A DNA stretch of 42,600 nucleotides from Candidatus Zipacnadia bacterium (lineage in GTDB: Bacteria > Armatimonadota > Zipacnadia > JALGUG01), in the NCBI GenBank assembly GCA_029820995.1, contig JALGUG010000049.1, positions 1-42,600 of the forward strand, in the 5' to 3' direction. How positions within the stretch are numbered: position 1 is the stretch's first letter; every line of letters begins with the position of its first letter. The translations under genes and the position numbers were made by a program. The notes beneath the pieces are model-generated. The model ran no database searches, was not told where the DNA came from, and saw only the letters and a program-made list of their open reading frames with translations. Positions 10,201 to 17,380 of the stretch are shown here, one piece after another.

Positions 10201-10584
10201 GTTCCAGTATGCGCTGCGGTATGCTGCCTCTGTCCCACTCACCGAGGAGGCTCGGAAGGTCAAGTCATTGCGACCGCTGATGTTCAGGTTACGCAGCCGG
10301 CCAATGAACCGCTTGACGGGCCTCCGCAGTGAGATCAGACCGCGTCGGCGGGGCCGAGGCTTGCCGATCTGCTCCAGCCCGCTATCGGCAAGCGCCTCGG
10401 AAAACGCCTCATCAGGCTCCAGACCGGCTTCCTGCACCTGCAAGATGGAGGCCGGGTCCTGGTCCCCATAGCCGTCAGCGCCAACACCAAGCCCACAAAT
10501 GAGCAGGCAGAGCAGCCCTACCCCTGCAAGCTGCGCAAGGCATACCCGTCTGCTCAGGACCTCGATCCGTGCTCTTACTCTCAT
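7258..10584 (-). CDS. Large outer-membrane beta-barrel protein (SprA-like strand motifs)
   Basis: 1108-residue predicted outer-membrane protein. An N-terminal hydrophobic segment (about residues 17-36) is probably the signal sequence. A soluble part carries two copies of the motif seen in SprA-like and other outer-membrane proteins: a value strand, then G-K-D-Y-R-L-D-F-E-T-G-Q-L-Y-F, and later V-D-F-D-I-R-R-D-L-G-V-I-E-F. From about residue 430 onward the chain is a long series of amphipathic strands of alternating residues (SLSRNALRN, FSLNLSRQKG, LSLGLAHSDF), typical of a barrel of many strands. A Gly/Ser-rich loop lies near 735-790 and the last 60 residues are Gly/Phe/Pro-rich without a classic terminal aromatic barrel signal apart from the final Phe. 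No Shine-Dalgarno is obvious at the ATG. It heads the minus-strand envelope block. Possible roles are export pore, surface scaffold or adhesin. Confidence 0.68.
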   Translation of the reverse strand: MRVRARIEVLSRRVCLAQLAGVGLLCLLICGLGVGADGYGDQDPASILQVQEAGLEPDEAFSEALADSGLEQIGKPRPRRRGLISLRRPVKRFIGRLRNLNISGRNDLTFRASSVSGTEAAYRSAYWNTGTTTNVSSMRVEGPLPVPGNEFGIQADWTSLGYGPSRSRWQLIYAGHDTTVRYGDLNVNLAGNEFARFSKSLHGIELDTDIGADYRLQAFGSREEGIVRRETFVGNNTPGPYFLRFTPVLDGSEVVKVNEELMHLGKDYRLDFETGQLYFEPFEGQPRIIPSDATISVSYQSLAAGGSPGTLFGGRLSGPLFKRGEIGLTMLRQDRAGHASVDTADFAEDRFIANNSTGPFELRGRPVLEDGARVIIDGKEQIIQQALVVLVDGIQQVEGVDFDIRRDLGVIEFRRIVPATSWVQVKYYYGVAPGTTAGDTTVIGMDLGLRVTRDLNLNAAVAQSTSEAGSSGLALRLAGGYQTKKLNTQVEYRSIEPNFSYIDTVGFQRNERGLNARLGYRPLDWIDFYTDWSRLKSSQGLAFGFSGYGGGRNFGVGFTQPTVNTSPLTSLQLRRTAERTTLDNEVGRTAFGVNIHRPNWPRLSLSRNALRNSGTSRADSNFVTDQVSLNWAPEKSRLSADLSFTSSHQDVGEFGAGTDVGTPTGATGSRSQMLRAAFGYQPGSKLHLTGNFSTNRSRARGVEEASTGRTLQFSASYNPWDNLGINLDQTLSSSCGAVQSGYYGGIGGAVGGISSPSFGSSPGFSTFGHATGGPAAYTCDLPGGIPNPSGTTGDSTLPTASASRNRYTDAQTRMSISYRPWERFGLNLNLSRRKYTSGGNIGYLADSNQYRGDISFDWQPTDALSLNSSFSLDRTDFLEAGRGEITNNWISLGGSYHRPDSPWSFSLNLSRQKGTSPSFSTSDQQEAKMVDTSLLDVSGTVTYHLNKRVGLSLGLAHSDFRGGDFADFRRENAELALEYRISDIMALRAGYQFLQNTSRLPASTEVNVPGVSRQNANFTANIFTISLTTAFATGQRTRAATPGSGFDFGPPRRGSSRFYNEQSFGYGGIGSPFGGFGGSSQRYRSGPPTPFGSPGISVPGGMRNNFGF

Positions 10585-10631
10585 GCGCGCGGCCGTCCGG
10601 GACGTACAAAGCTAGTGCCCACAGGGACGCG

Positions 10632-11717
10632 TCAACAACCGCCCTGCCCGGCTAGCCCGGCAAGGACTTCGAAATTCCTTTCAGCTTGCTTACGCAGCTT
10701 CGCCGCCAAGCCCGCCAAGTCCTGCGTGCAGCCCCGATTGCGTGCCGCCTCGAGGGCCTGCCACAGCTCCTCCTCCGACGCAGTCAGCGGGCAGCCCGGC
10801 CCGGCAGCGATTGCCTCCAAGAACACCTCGATCTTCGGATCATACGTCAGACCAACCACTGGCCGTGCGTGCGAGACCGCGAACACCAAGCCATGCAACC
10901 GCATACTTACTACTACATCGCAGGCCCCCGTCAGCGCCGCCAGCTCCGAGGGCCGATAGCTCCCCGCCACTACTCGAGCGCTCGCGCCGATAGCCTCCGC
11001 CAGCCGTTCCGCCAATGGACGGTCGGCGCCCGGCTGGAACGGGAAGATCACGCTTCCCAGGCCCAGCTCTCGATAGGCCCGCCGTGCCACGGCGCCGAGT
11101 CTGGCAATCAACTCCTCGACGCCGGCCCAGGGGCGCAACACAAAACCGAGCCGCCGTCCATCGCTCGACAGACCCTCCGCCGCCAGCGCCTGCTCGGCGC
11201 GGTCCGGATCCGGTTGAGGCAGAGCCAGGGCGCAGTCCGGCAAGACTTCCGCCGCTCGCGCTCCGCGTTCCTTCAGCCAGTCCGCCGATTGGCCGTCCCG
11301 CACCGTAACTAGTGCGGCACCGCGAAACAGCCGCGCCGTCCACGCCGCAGCACAATTGCCCCTCAGCGGCCCGATTCCCTGGTTGTATACCACATAGGGC
11401 GTTCTCGCCCACCGCGCAAGCTGCAGAACGCCCAGGTAGTAAAACGGCGACGCGCGGCTGGTAACATCCTGGATTAAGCTGCCGCCGCCGCTGACCAGCA
11501 ATGTCGCACGCCGAACTTCACGCCACACGGCCCGCAAACTGCCACGGTCAACCGCCTCCACTCCGTACCGCTTCGTGGTCACCGTCGGATCGGCCGACAA
11601 GACGACCAACTGAGCGTGAGGCAAATGGCGCTTTAGGCCCTCGATAGTCGCCTCCAGGATCGCCTCGTCGCCGGCGTTATCAAAACCGTAGTAGCCGGAG
11701 AACACGAGGCGGTCCAT
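10632..11717 (-). CDS. csaB: CsaB-like polysaccharide pyruvyl transferase
   Basis: Predicted to add a pyruvyl ketal to a cell-surface polymer, the modification that lets SLH-domain S-layer proteins bind it. 361 residues from the ATG at 11717. The N-terminus (GYYGFDNAGDEAIL), the SGGGSLIQD stretch, YNQGIGPL and the late R-L-H-G-L motif match the polysaccharide pyruvyl transferase family, and the length fits CsaB. The frame extends to 12044, but that extension is Pro/Arg-rich and unlike the family, so I reject it. The Shine-Dalgarno at the chosen ATG is weak. A TTGACG-18-TACACT promoter lies upstream. It is divergent from a GT4 glycosyltransferase and an O-antigen ligase-like gene, which fits a surface-polymer locus. 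Confidence 0.85.
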   Translation of the reverse strand: MDRLVFSGYYGFDNAGDEAILEATIEGLKRHLPHAQLVVLSADPTVTTKRYGVEAVDRGSLRAVWREVRRATLLVSGGGSLIQDVTSRASPFYYLGVLQLARWARTPYVVYNQGIGPLRGNCAAAWTARLFRGAALVTVRDGQSADWLKERGARAAEVLPDCALALPQPDPDRAEQALAAEGLSSDGRRLGFVLRPWAGVEELIARLGAVARRAYRELGLGSVIFPFQPGADRPLAERLAEAIGASARVVAGSYRPSELAALTGACDVVVSMRLHGLVFAVSHARPVVGLTYDPKIEVFLEAIAAGPGCPLTASEEELWQALEAARNRGCTQDLAGLAAKLRKQAERNFEVLAGLAGQGGC

Positions 11718-11755
11718 GGAGAGCTCGTCGGGCGCCAAGGAATCCTTCACCGGCA

Positions 11756-11785
11756 AGTGTACCACACCGCACAAAGCACCGTCAA
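11756..11785 (-). promoter_or_regulatory. Candidate csaB promoter (TTGACG-18-TACACT)
   Basis: On the minus strand the -35 box TTGACG is at 11780-11785 and the -10 box TACACT at 11756-11761, with an 18-base spacer. The predicted start of transcription is near 11749, about 30 bases upstream of the csaB ATG. Confidence 0.5.
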
Positions 11786-11817
11786 GCATAACTCCGGCCC
11801 GCGTGAGTATCCATGTT

Positions 11818-11840
11818 CGACTGCCCGGAGCAGGCAGTCG
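11818..11840. repeat. Perfect 8-bp inverted repeat in the csaB/GT4 divergent region
   Basis: CGACTGCC (11818-11825) and GGCAGTCG (11833-11840) flank a 7-base loop. It lies upstream of the csaB -35 box by about 33 bases. No T-run follows, so a terminator is less likely than an operator or a chance palindrome. Confidence 0.4.
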
Positions 11841-12027
11841 GGTGTTCGGAGTTTGGTCCTCTCGCTCGACACCGCCGGACGTGCTTCGGGGGGCGTTATG
11901 AGGGCGCTCTGGCCCGGCACGTCCCTTGCCCTGCTCTGTGCAGTGCCCGTGTTCTCGCCTATCGAAGGGGTTACTATTCCACCCGGCCACCGGCAGTTCA
12001 TCCACACGGCCCCTTGGGCTCGGCGGC

Positions 12028-12056
12028 TTGTCTGGGGCACCCAAGTGTGATATGAT
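12028..12056 (+). promoter_or_regulatory. Candidate promoter for the GT4/O-antigen ligase-like genes (TTGTCT-17-TATGAT)
   Basis: The -35 box TTGTCT is at 12028-12033, the -10 box TATGAT at 12051-12056, and the spacer is 17 bases. Transcription would start near 12063, giving a leader of about 26 bases before the ATG at 12089. Confidence 0.55.
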
Positions 12057-12088
12057 CGCCTTGTTCCGGTCCCGCCGGGGAGTGGCGC

Positions 12089-13273
12089 ATGCAGATTGCC
12101 ATCCTGATCGAAGACGTGTCGCGGACCGGAGGGCAGGAGCGGGTGATCGCGGAATTGGCGCCGCGTCTGGCTCAAAATCACGAGATTCACCTGTACTGTC
12201 TGACGGCCCGCGACATAGACGAAGAACTGATCCATGTTCACCGACTGCGCGCGCCCTGCCGCTTCACCATGGCGCGGGCCTTATGGTTTACGTTCACCGC
12301 CGGCCGGGCCGCGCGTCGCGCGGGGCACGATCTCTTGCTGTCCCAGGGCGGCAACTCGCTGCATCAAGACGCGGTCTTGTGTCACACTTGCCAGGCGTTC
12401 CGAGCGACTCTGTGGGATGCTCACTGGCGGTTGCGTCCTCCGACGCTGTTTCAACGGCTCGTACGCCGCCTTTGGACCCGGATTGTGGTGAATTTAGAGC
12501 GGCGGGCGGTCCGGGCCTGTCGTGGGCATGTCGCCGCAGTGTCGGACGAGCTCAAGCGACAACTGATGGCATACCACGGCCTCCAAGACGAGGATGTGGT
12601 AGTGACGCCCAACGGCGTTGATCACAGCGTCTTCCACCCCGGCACTCGGCAGCAGTTCCGCCGACCGACCCGCCGGCGGCTGGGGCTCAGCGATCAGGAC
12701 TTCGTGGTCGTCTACGTCGGAGGGCAGTGGCTGCAGAAGGGCGTAACTCACTTGATTGATGCCCTGGCGAAGATGCAGCACCAGGGCGCCCACCTGCTCG
12801 TGGTCGGGTCCGATGATCCCGCTTTCTTCCGGGAATATGCGCAGCAACGCGCCGTTGAGCACCGGGTCCACTTTCCCGGAGCTACACCGCGGCCGCAGGA
12901 GTACTACGGCGCCGCCGACTGCCTGGGACTGCCAACGGGGGCCGAGGGCTTCTCCCTCGTAGCGCTGGAGGCCGCAGCGTGTGGATTGCCGGTGCTGATG
13001 ACACGGGTGGGCATCGCCGGCGAACTGATCCAAGACGGCATCACCGGGTTCTTGATCGAAGGCCGAGGCGACGACATCGCTGCCAAGTTGGACTTCTTGG
13101 CCGAAAACGAGGCACGACGCCGGCAGATGGGCCAAGCGGCGGCGGCAGCGGCGAAGCGTTTCTCCTGGGATGCCCAGGCGGCGGCGTTGGAGCGGCTATT
13201 GGTGCAGGCGGCGGCAAGCCGGGAATCCGGCGAAGCATGTGCGGCTACCGAAGCCCCGCCACGAGGGTACTAA
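12089..13273 (+). CDS. GT4-family glycosyltransferase
   Basis: Cytoplasmic GT-B fold enzyme that probably transfers a sugar from a nucleotide sugar to a lipid-linked or nascent polysaccharide. 394 residues. The N-terminal Rossmann half has a glycine loop (SRTGGQERV). The C-terminal half starts near residue 210 (VVYVGGQWLQKG) and contains the GT4 donor-binding signature around residues 292-308 (EGFSLVALEAAACGLPV), including the two conserved Glu. The ATG has GGGAG 7 bases upstream and a good promoter further up. The next gene starts 17 bases downstream and encodes an O-antigen ligase-like membrane protein; csaB is divergent. Together these suggest surface polysaccharide synthesis. The sugar specificity cannot be told from sequence. 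Confidence 0.88.
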   Translation: MQIAILIEDVSRTGGQERVIAELAPRLAQNHEIHLYCLTARDIDEELIHVHRLRAPCRFTMARALWFTFTAGRAARRAGHDLLLSQGGNSLHQDAVLCHTCQAFRATLWDAHWRLRPPTLFQRLVRRLWTRIVVNLERRAVRACRGHVAAVSDELKRQLMAYHGLQDEDVVVTPNGVDHSVFHPGTRQQFRRPTRRRLGLSDQDFVVVYVGGQWLQKGVTHLIDALAKMQHQGAHLLVVGSDDPAFFREYAQQRAVEHRVHFPGATPRPQEYYGAADCLGLPTGAEGFSLVALEAAACGLPVLMTRVGIAGELIQDGITGFLIEGRGDDIAAKLDFLAENEARRRQMGQAAAAAAKRFSWDAQAAALERLLVQAAASRESGEACAATEAPPRGY

Positions 13274-13290
13274 GCGGAGCAATCTGAGCT

Positions 13291-14958
13291 ATGGCAGCTT
13301 CGACGGCGGAAGTGCCGGCCCAAGATGGTGTGGATGAGCGAAGCTTGCTTGCCGCTTCACTGGCCTCCGCCCGGCGAGGTGCCGGGGCGGCACTGCTCTT
13401 CATGGGCATCGGTCTGGCCATAGTGATCATCGGCAAGAAGCTCCAGATCTTCCCGTTGCTCGGCGGCACCGCCGTGATCATCGCCGGCCTCATTTGCCTG
13501 GTGAACACGGAGTGGGGCATCTACGTCCTCCTGTTCTTTTGCTCCGTAGACGGGTTCTTGAAGAGCGCCTACGCCTCGCCAGTGACCATTGCGCTCAAAG
13601 ACGTGGCCCTCATGCTCTGCCTGCTGCGATGGCTGGGCCCCGTCGCTCTCGGCCAACGCCGGGGCTCGTTCAAGGGCGCTCTGACCATACCGATGCTCTG
13701 CTTTATCGTCTATGTGCTCGGGGAGATGTTCAACCCTCTGTCGCCGGGCGTCTGGGCCGCTTTGGCGGGCGCGCGCACCTGGGTCATCTGGCCGCCCCTA
13801 TACCTGCTCCTGCACGACACGCTGCGCGATCGGTCGCGATTCTTCGCTCTCTTGGGCTTCATCTTATGTCTGGGAGTCGGCGTCGCTGCGTACGGCGTTG
13901 TCCAGAAGGAGTACGGCTACGAGCACCTGCGCACCATCGCTCCCGACGCCTACAACCTGCACAAACGTCTCGGCTACAACACTGCCCAGGGCTCCGAGCA
14001 CCGTGTGTTCTCTACCGCAGTGCGAGCTGGAGCGCTAGGCCAGAACATGGCGATGAGCGCCCTGCTCGCCATGGCACTGCTCTCCTGCTGCCGGACCCTG
14101 ACGTCCCGCTCTGTGGTCTCGTCGGGCGTCTTGGTAATGCTCGTTACTCTGGTGTTCAGCGGCAGTCGTTCTGCCGCGTTCGGGTTGCTTCTGGGATTGA
14201 TCGTGCTGGCCGTCTCAGTCCGCCAGCCGGGCATCTTGGCAGCAACGGTTCTGGTTGTCCTCATGGCGTGGATGCTGGCCATGCGGGCCACTGAAGGTCG
14301 AGCATACTATCGCTTTATGGAGGCTATTCGCAACAGCAGGGCCACCATCGAACGCGTCGAGGGGCCATGGCGCAGATCGCTGGAGCGTGCCTCCCAGCAC
14401 TTCTTCGGAGTGAGTCCGGCGACCGGCATGGGCGTGGGGCGGATGTCGGCCTTCGTGGGACGGCAGAGGGGCGGGCCGACGGGGATCATGGTCGAGAACG
14501 AGTACGGGCGGGCGGTGACTGAACTGGGCGTCCCCGGCTTTCTGCTGTTCATGTGGCTCATTGTTTCGGCAATCAGAGTGGCGGTCCGGTCCGTGCGGGC
14601 CTCCCCCAACCCGAGCGAGCGCTGGCTTCGCTCGTGCCTACTGGCAGCGCAGTCGGCCATGCTGGTGATGTTGTCTGCCGGGCCGGCGTTGTACTTGGCG
14701 CCGGGTGGTCCCTACTTCTGGGTGTCGCTGGCCATGATCGAGCGCATCACAACCCTGCCGCCGGGAATGGTGGTTCAAACCGCTCGCCGCCGCAGTCGCA
14801 GATCCCGTGACCGGTCCCACCGCCGGGACGATGTGCCGTTGATGGAGACCCCGGCACAGCAGCCGCCGGAACCTCCCCGCGTGATACCGCGGTCTCCGCG
14901 AGCGCTCCGGGCTGCGGCGGCCCGTGACCGGCAGGCCGAGCTGGGGTCTAGCGAATGA
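13291..14958 (+). CDS. O-antigen ligase/polymerase-like membrane protein (Wzy_C type)
   Basis: 555-residue integral membrane protein with about 10-12 predicted spans between residues 30 and 485, such as LLFMGIGLAIVIIG, GILAATVLVVLMAWMLAM and FLLFMWLIVSAIRVAV. The pattern of a large loop near residues 325-410 between late spans, with a conserved Gly-rich turn (GVGRMSAFVG) and acidic residues (VENEYGRAVTELG), fits the WaaL/Wzy_C superfamily that joins or polymerises lipid-linked glycans on the outer face of the inner membrane. The C-terminal 70 residues are Arg/Pro-rich and probably cytoplasmic. It follows the GT4 gene at 17 bases and is likely co-transcribed. Ligase versus polymerase cannot be separated by eye. 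Its 3' end overlaps the convergent ogt gene by 11 bases. Confidence 0.78.
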   Translation: MAASTAEVPAQDGVDERSLLAASLASARRGAGAALLFMGIGLAIVIIGKKLQIFPLLGGTAVIIAGLICLVNTEWGIYVLLFFCSVDGFLKSAYASPVTIALKDVALMLCLLRWLGPVALGQRRGSFKGALTIPMLCFIVYVLGEMFNPLSPGVWAALAGARTWVIWPPLYLLLHDTLRDRSRFFALLGFILCLGVGVAAYGVVQKEYGYEHLRTIAPDAYNLHKRLGYNTAQGSEHRVFSTAVRAGALGQNMAMSALLAMALLSCCRTLTSRSVVSSGVLVMLVTLVFSGSRSAAFGLLLGLIVLAVSVRQPGILAATVLVVLMAWMLAMRATEGRAYYRFMEAIRNSRATIERVEGPWRRSLERASQHFFGVSPATGMGVGRMSAFVGRQRGGPTGIMVENEYGRAVTELGVPGFLLFMWLIVSAIRVAVRSVRASPNPSERWLRSCLLAAQSAMLVMLSAGPALYLAPGGPYFWVSLAMIERITTLPPGMVVQTARRRSRRSRDRSHRRDDVPLMETPAQQPPEPPRVIPRSPRALRAAAARDRQAELGSSE

Positions 14959-15493
14959 CCTGGCGCTTGCCGCCCCCCGCCACAGCCGCAGCCTCGAGGG
15001 CCAGTAGCTTCCGCTTCCACTCCAGGCCCGCCCCGAATCCGGTCAGCCCGCCGTCAGCGCCAATTACGCGATGGCATGGCACAAACAGCGGGAGAGGGTT
15101 CCTCGCCATCGCTTGCCCCACTGCCCGGGCCGCACGGGGTTTGCCGACAGCGGCGGCCAGTTCCCCGTAACTGCGTGTTCCTCCGTAGGGGATTGCGGCG
15201 CAAGCTCGAAGCACATCCTGGCGAAAGGGTGTCATGCCCCTGAGGTCCAGGGGCAGTTCGCACGCGACCACGTGCTGCGAAAAGTACTCCCGGGCAAAGT
15301 GCGCGGCCCGGGCCAGCAAGCTGCCTTGCGGCGGCAGGACGAGATTGCTGTCCGCCGCTTGCAGTGCGGCCTGCCTGGAAGATCGGGGGAGCACTGCCCG
15401 CACCAATCCGACCGGCGTCGCCGACACGATCAGCCAACCCCACGCCGTGTCAACGAGCATTGTTCGCACTTCATCCGATGCGATGCTCACCAT
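14948..15493 (-). CDS. ogt: Methylated-DNA--protein-cysteine methyltransferase
   Basis: Suicide DNA-repair protein that moves the methyl group from O6-methylguanine to its own cysteine. 181 residues from the ATG at 15493, which has GGAG 5 bases upstream; the frame also opens at a TTG at 15514. The active-site motif PCHRVIGADGGLTGFGAG contains nucleophile Cys140, and the DNA-binding region FRQDVLRACAAIPYG...SYGELA...GKPRAARAVG is intact. The N-terminal domain is short, as in Ogt-type enzymes. Its end overlaps the convergent O-antigen ligase-like gene by 11 bases. A hairpin between it and htrA suggests some transcriptional separation from that upstream gene. Confidence 0.93.
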   Translation of the reverse strand: MVSIASDEVRTMLVDTAWGWLIVSATPVGLVRAVLPRSSRQAALQAADSNLVLPPQGSLLARAAHFAREYFSQHVVACELPLDLRGMTPFRQDVLRACAAIPYGGTRSYGELAAAVGKPRAARAVGQAMARNPLPLFVPCHRVIGADGGLTGFGAGLEWKRKLLALEAAAVAGGGKRQVIR

Positions 15494-15515
15494 GACGTCT
15501 CCGGCACAAAGCAAT

Positions 15516-15548
15516 GGGGCCCCGGCCGGCCACGCGGTCCGGGGGCCC
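15516..15548 (-). terminator. Strong GC hairpin after htrA
   Basis: The arms GGGCCCCGG (15517-15525) and CCGGGGGCCC (15539-15548, with one extra G) can form nine G-C pairs around a 13-base loop. It lies 15 bases beyond the htrA stop and before the ogt ATG. The tail on the minus strand is only moderately T-rich (ATTGCTTTG), so it may attenuate rather than fully stop transcription. Confidence 0.45.
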
Positions 15549-15563
15549 GTGTCGTCGTAGCTA

Positions 15564-17135
15564 CTAGCGCTTCACTGCCACCGTGCGCACCACGATATCG
15601 CCGCTCGGCAGCTTGCGCTCCACGCGCAGGATCACATACGGCTTACCGATATCCTCCTTGATCGCGGCCTGGTACTCCGCCACCTTCGTGATCGTCCGGT
15701 CGTTGACCTTGATGATCACATCGTCTCTGGCGATCTTGTTCGCCGCGTCGCTCAGCGGGTCAACGCCGACCACCACCACACCCTGATCGCGGCTGATGCT
15801 GGGCCGCTGCTCCCGCAGCTCTTCCGTAATCTGCCTCACCTTGATGCCCAGCTCCTCGGCTACGGCAGTCTTGGCTCCCTGCGCCGGCTCGCCGCTGGCA
15901 TACTTGGCCGGCAATTCACCTACTTTCACCGTCAGCCGCATCTTCTTCTTGTCGCGCACGATGTCCACGCTGGCCGTCGAGTTCGGCTTCGTCCGGCCGA
16001 CCTCCTTTTGCAGCTCCCAGGAGTCGTGTACGGGCTTGCCGTTGAACGCCACGATTACGTCTTCAGCCTGCAAGGGTACGGGCTTGGCTCGGGCCGCAGG
16101 TCGTCCCTCTTGGACCGACTCGACCAGTACGCCCTGCTTCACACCGTAGTAGTCCCGCGTCTCGGCCGTGAGGTCAGCGATGTGAATCCCCAACCAGCCG
16201 CGCTTGACGATACCGTGCTTGATCAGCTCCGGTACGATCTGCTTGGCATCGTTGGCCGGGATCGCAAACCCAATGCCCGCATTGGCCGGGAAGGGCCCGC
16301 TGGTCTTGATCGCTACGTTGATCCCGATAACCTCGCCCTGAATGTTGACCAGGGGACCGCCGCTGTTGCCCGGATTGATGGCGGCGTCGGTCTGAATGAG
16401 ATCCCGCACCATGATGTAGTCCGATTCGCCGGGAATGTAGCGGCCCCGGGCGCTGATAACCCCCACGGTGAGCGTGCCGTTAAGCTGGAACGGATTCCCG
16501 ACAGCGATCGCCCACTGTCCGATCTTGACCTTATCCGAGTCGCCCAACTTGAGCGTCGGCAGCTTGCGTTCGGGCTCGATCTTCACCACAGCCAGCTCAG
16601 TGCGCGCGTCCGAGCCGATGATCTTCGCCGGGTACTCCTTCTCCTCGCTCCCGTTCATATTGGGGAACTTGACTTTGACATCCTCTGCGCCGCGGATCAC
16701 ATGGCGGTTGGTAATGATGTAGCCATCCGCATCGAAGACGAAGCCCGAACCCAGGCTGCGGGCCCGCTGCTTATACAGATCCTCGTCTCCTTCACCTTTC
16801 CCTCCACCCCCGCGCTCCCGAAACCACGGCCCAAAGAACGGGCTGTCCTTGAACATGTCCCGGAAAGCTTTGATCTGAGGATCCAGCTCTGTAACACGTT
16901 CCGCACTGATGTTTACGACTGCCGGCAACACGCGCTCAGCGACTCGAGCGAAGTCGTTCTGCAGCGCTGACACGCCGCCTCCGCCGGCAACGGCGACATT
17001 GCGCTCCTGCGCCTCGGCCCGGGCTCCCGATAGTGCGGGCCAGTAGTAATACCCGGTCGCCAGCACTGCGCCCAGAACCAAACTGAGCAGGATGATGATG
17101 ATGTGAGCATGACGGTGGCTACCCTGTACGCTCAT
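15564..17135 (-). CDS. htrA: HtrA/DegP-like periplasmic serine protease with two PDZ domains
   Basis: Envelope quality-control protease of 523 residues. One N-terminal membrane anchor (about residues 11-30) is followed by a trypsin-like domain and two PDZ domains (about 305-400 and 430-520). Triad positions are His145 (ITNRHVI) and Ser258 (NPGNSGGP). Where most HtrA proteins have Asp (T-D-L-A-V), this one has Glu180 (RTELAVVKI), a conservative but unusual change. An insert of Gly/Glu-rich sequence lies at 108-120 before the protease core. The ATG at 17135 follows GAGGAGG; a TTG at 17168 would add 11 residues. A 245-base gap separates it from the VanZ-thioredoxin gene upstream, and I saw no firm promoter in that gap. 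A GC hairpin follows it. Confidence 0.92.
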   Translation of the reverse strand: MSVQGSHRHAHIIIILLSLVLGAVLATGYYYWPALSGARAEAQERNVAVAGGGGVSALQNDFARVAERVLPAVVNISAERVTELDPQIKAFRDMFKDSPFFGPWFRERGGGGKGEGDEDLYKQRARSLGSGFVFDADGYIITNRHVIRGAEDVKVKFPNMNGSEEKEYPAKIIGSDARTELAVVKIEPERKLPTLKLGDSDKVKIGQWAIAVGNPFQLNGTLTVGVISARGRYIPGESDYIMVRDLIQTDAAINPGNSGGPLVNIQGEVIGINVAIKTSGPFPANAGIGFAIPANDAKQIVPELIKHGIVKRGWLGIHIADLTAETRDYYGVKQGVLVESVQEGRPAARAKPVPLQAEDVIVAFNGKPVHDSWELQKEVGRTKPNSTASVDIVRDKKKMRLTVKVGELPAKYASGEPAQGAKTAVAEELGIKVRQITEELREQRPSISRDQGVVVVGVDPLSDAANKIARDDVIIKVNDRTITKVAEYQAAIKEDIGKPYVILRVERKLPSGDIVVRTVAVKR

Positions 17136-17380
17136 TAGCCCCCTCGCCTCCTCTTTCGGTTTGGGCAATCAGCTCAAGGCCCCGAGCGCTCTCCTTGGCC
17201 TCTCCACGGCCCAACTCCGGCCGGTCACATCCACTGTCCGGCCTCGGCACCGATACCACATGCGCTCGCCAAGTCGCCTCGTAAGCCTTGGGCTGAACTG
17301 CCGAATGAGGCACTCCTCGACCCTCTAAGACGCTTTGACGTCCGAGCAGGTTCACACTGCCCCAATCGTCGCCTGGCCGC

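Larger units (their letters stand above)
11718..12088. other. Divergent intergenic region between csaB and the GT4 gene
   Basis: 371 bases without a convincing gene. It holds outward-facing promoters for each side and one perfect inverted repeat, listed separately. The short open frames across it show no family features and no ribosome binding site. Confidence 0.6.

Noticed and set aside
11718..12044. N-terminal extension of csaB
   Set aside because: Pro/Arg-rich, not like the CsaB family, and it would run over the csaB promoter and the inverted repeat.
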